NCBI RefSeq assembly: GCF_037102585.1
Contig: NW_027043820.1
Span: 62,001 to 126,000, forward strand
Length of the DNA: 64,000 nt
Source of the DNA: Saccharomycopsis crataegensis
Taxonomy: Eukaryota > Ascomycota > Saccharomycetes > Ascoideales > Saccharomycopsidaceae
Direction of reading: 5' to 3'
The translations under genes and the position numbers were made by a program. Shown here in pieces: positions 63,432 to 64,000 of the stretch. The notes under the pieces are model-generated. The model was not told the DNA's origin, did no database searches, and worked only from the letters and a program-made list of their open reading frames with translations. The first letter of the stretch is position 1, and each line of letters starts with the position of its first letter.

Positions 63432-63732
63432 CTAAATATCAGTGTATTCGCTGCCTGGTTTTTCATGTATTCTTTTGTTATTATCTTGATTATTTTAACT
63501 GACAATTATATATATATATATATATATATATCTTCCACCACTGTGTATCTATTGAATAAAACACTGATGAAATGGTATGTCCATCCATTTGTACTATGTG
63601 CCCTGTCTAGTGTCTCTGCGTATGAAATTTTGATTCCACAAACGATCCAACCACCATTGAATATATATAATATTATATGTATATATGTTATGTATGAAAT
63701 AGATTTTAAAAGATAATAGAGAAGGAAAAAAC
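63432..63732. other. RRD2 3' end and promoter of the last gene
   Basis: 301 bases with a (TA)n run (63507-63531). Nothing else was recognised. Confidence 0.5.
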
Positions 63733-64000
63733 ATGGAAAATCAAGATATCAAACCCGAAGAACCAATGGCTGTTCCAGAAGAAATTGTGCCACCACCCCC
63801 GCCAATGGTCCCTGAATCGATAGATAATTCTAAACCCATAGATGTCAAATCTGGTGCCCTTAATAGAATAATGGATGATCAACAAGATACCACCACTCTG
63901 AAAACCACTTCTCCTGCTCCACAATCTTTAGTCAACCACGAAACCTCGTCAACAACGCCATCCAAAGAACCAGAGGTCCCACAGTTGCCCGTGGGCGTCA
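63733..64000 (+). CDS. Partial gene, N-terminal part only
   Basis: An ATG at 63733 opens a + frame that runs off the window without a stop (89 codons). The protein starts MENQDIKPEEPMAVPEEIVP and is rich in Pro, Ser, Thr and acidic residues, with a PPPPP run and no folded domain yet. Such tails open many yeast nuclear proteins; a BDF1-like bromodomain protein would fit, but no bromodomain lies inside the window, so this is a guess. The continuous frame and protein-like codon use support a real gene. Confidence 0.6.
   Translation, partial: MENQDIKPEEPMAVPEEIVPPPPPMVPESIDNSKPIDVKSGALNRIMDDQQDTTTLKTTSPAPQSLVNHETSSTTPSKEPEVPQLPVGV

Overview
The window is nuclear DNA from a budding yeast (Saccharomycotina). 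Nearly every conserved gene is a yeast housekeeping gene. The five introns I can place have yeast signals: GTATGT, GTAAGT or GTGAGT donors and NNCTAAC branch boxes 12-21 bases before the acceptor. In BCS1, several CTG codons fall where, as I remember it, the S. cerevisiae protein has serine. I therefore infer a CUG-Ser clade yeast (Debaryomycetaceae/Metschnikowiaceae type). Leucines written at CTG codons in a standard translation should probably be read as serine. No rRNA, tRNA or CRISPR array was seen.

Layout. 1-2.2 kb is a broken, unrecognised reading frame in three pieces. 2.8-17.9 kb is ordinary gene territory: SEC62(-), ECM31(-), EHT1-like(+), BNI4(-), NCL1/TRM4(+) and a BCAS3-like WD40 protein(-, one intron). 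18.6-20.4 kb holds a decayed gene, followed by 1.3 kb without genes. 21.7-34.2 kb carries BCS1, PFY1 (intron), an unidentified coiled-coil gene (intron), a GAPDH whose cofactor-specificity residue suggests NADP use, IDH2, AAT2 and HSP90, all on the + strand. 34.2-37.4 kb is the longest gene-free stretch. KAP123(+) follows, then another decayed frame (41.7-42.9 kb), TPM2-type tropomyosin(-, intron), a CTS2/CHT4 chitinase(+), VPS74(-), UBP2(+), LSM6(+, intron) and LIN1/SNU40(-). 53.5-56.6 kb is a gene graveyard that includes a remnant of a Myb/SANT-like protein. The window ends with a PPIL4-type cyclophilin-RRM protein(+), TGL2(-), ESA1(-), RRD2/YPA2(+) and the first 268 bases of an unidentified gene.

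Functional links. The GAPDH, IDH2 and AAT2 genes lie in tandem and all bear on NAD(P)H, 2-oxoglutarate and amino-donor metabolism. LSM6, LIN1 and the cyclophilin-RRM gene, all spliceosome-linked, lie within about 7 kb. HSP90 has a perfect heat-shock element and a TATA box. KAP123, which imports ribosomal proteins, has PAC- and RRPE-like boxes of the ribosome-biogenesis type. Simple repeats are unusually prominent: about 200 bp of (AAT)n, a 53-T run, and several di- to pentanucleotide tracts.

I found no clearly undescribed multi-gene system. The most rewarding items are the CTG reassignment, the NADP-type GAPDH with a 14-bp GC palindrome upstream, the short last exon and readable intron of LSM6, the catalytically eroded cyclophilin, and the cluster of decayed genes.
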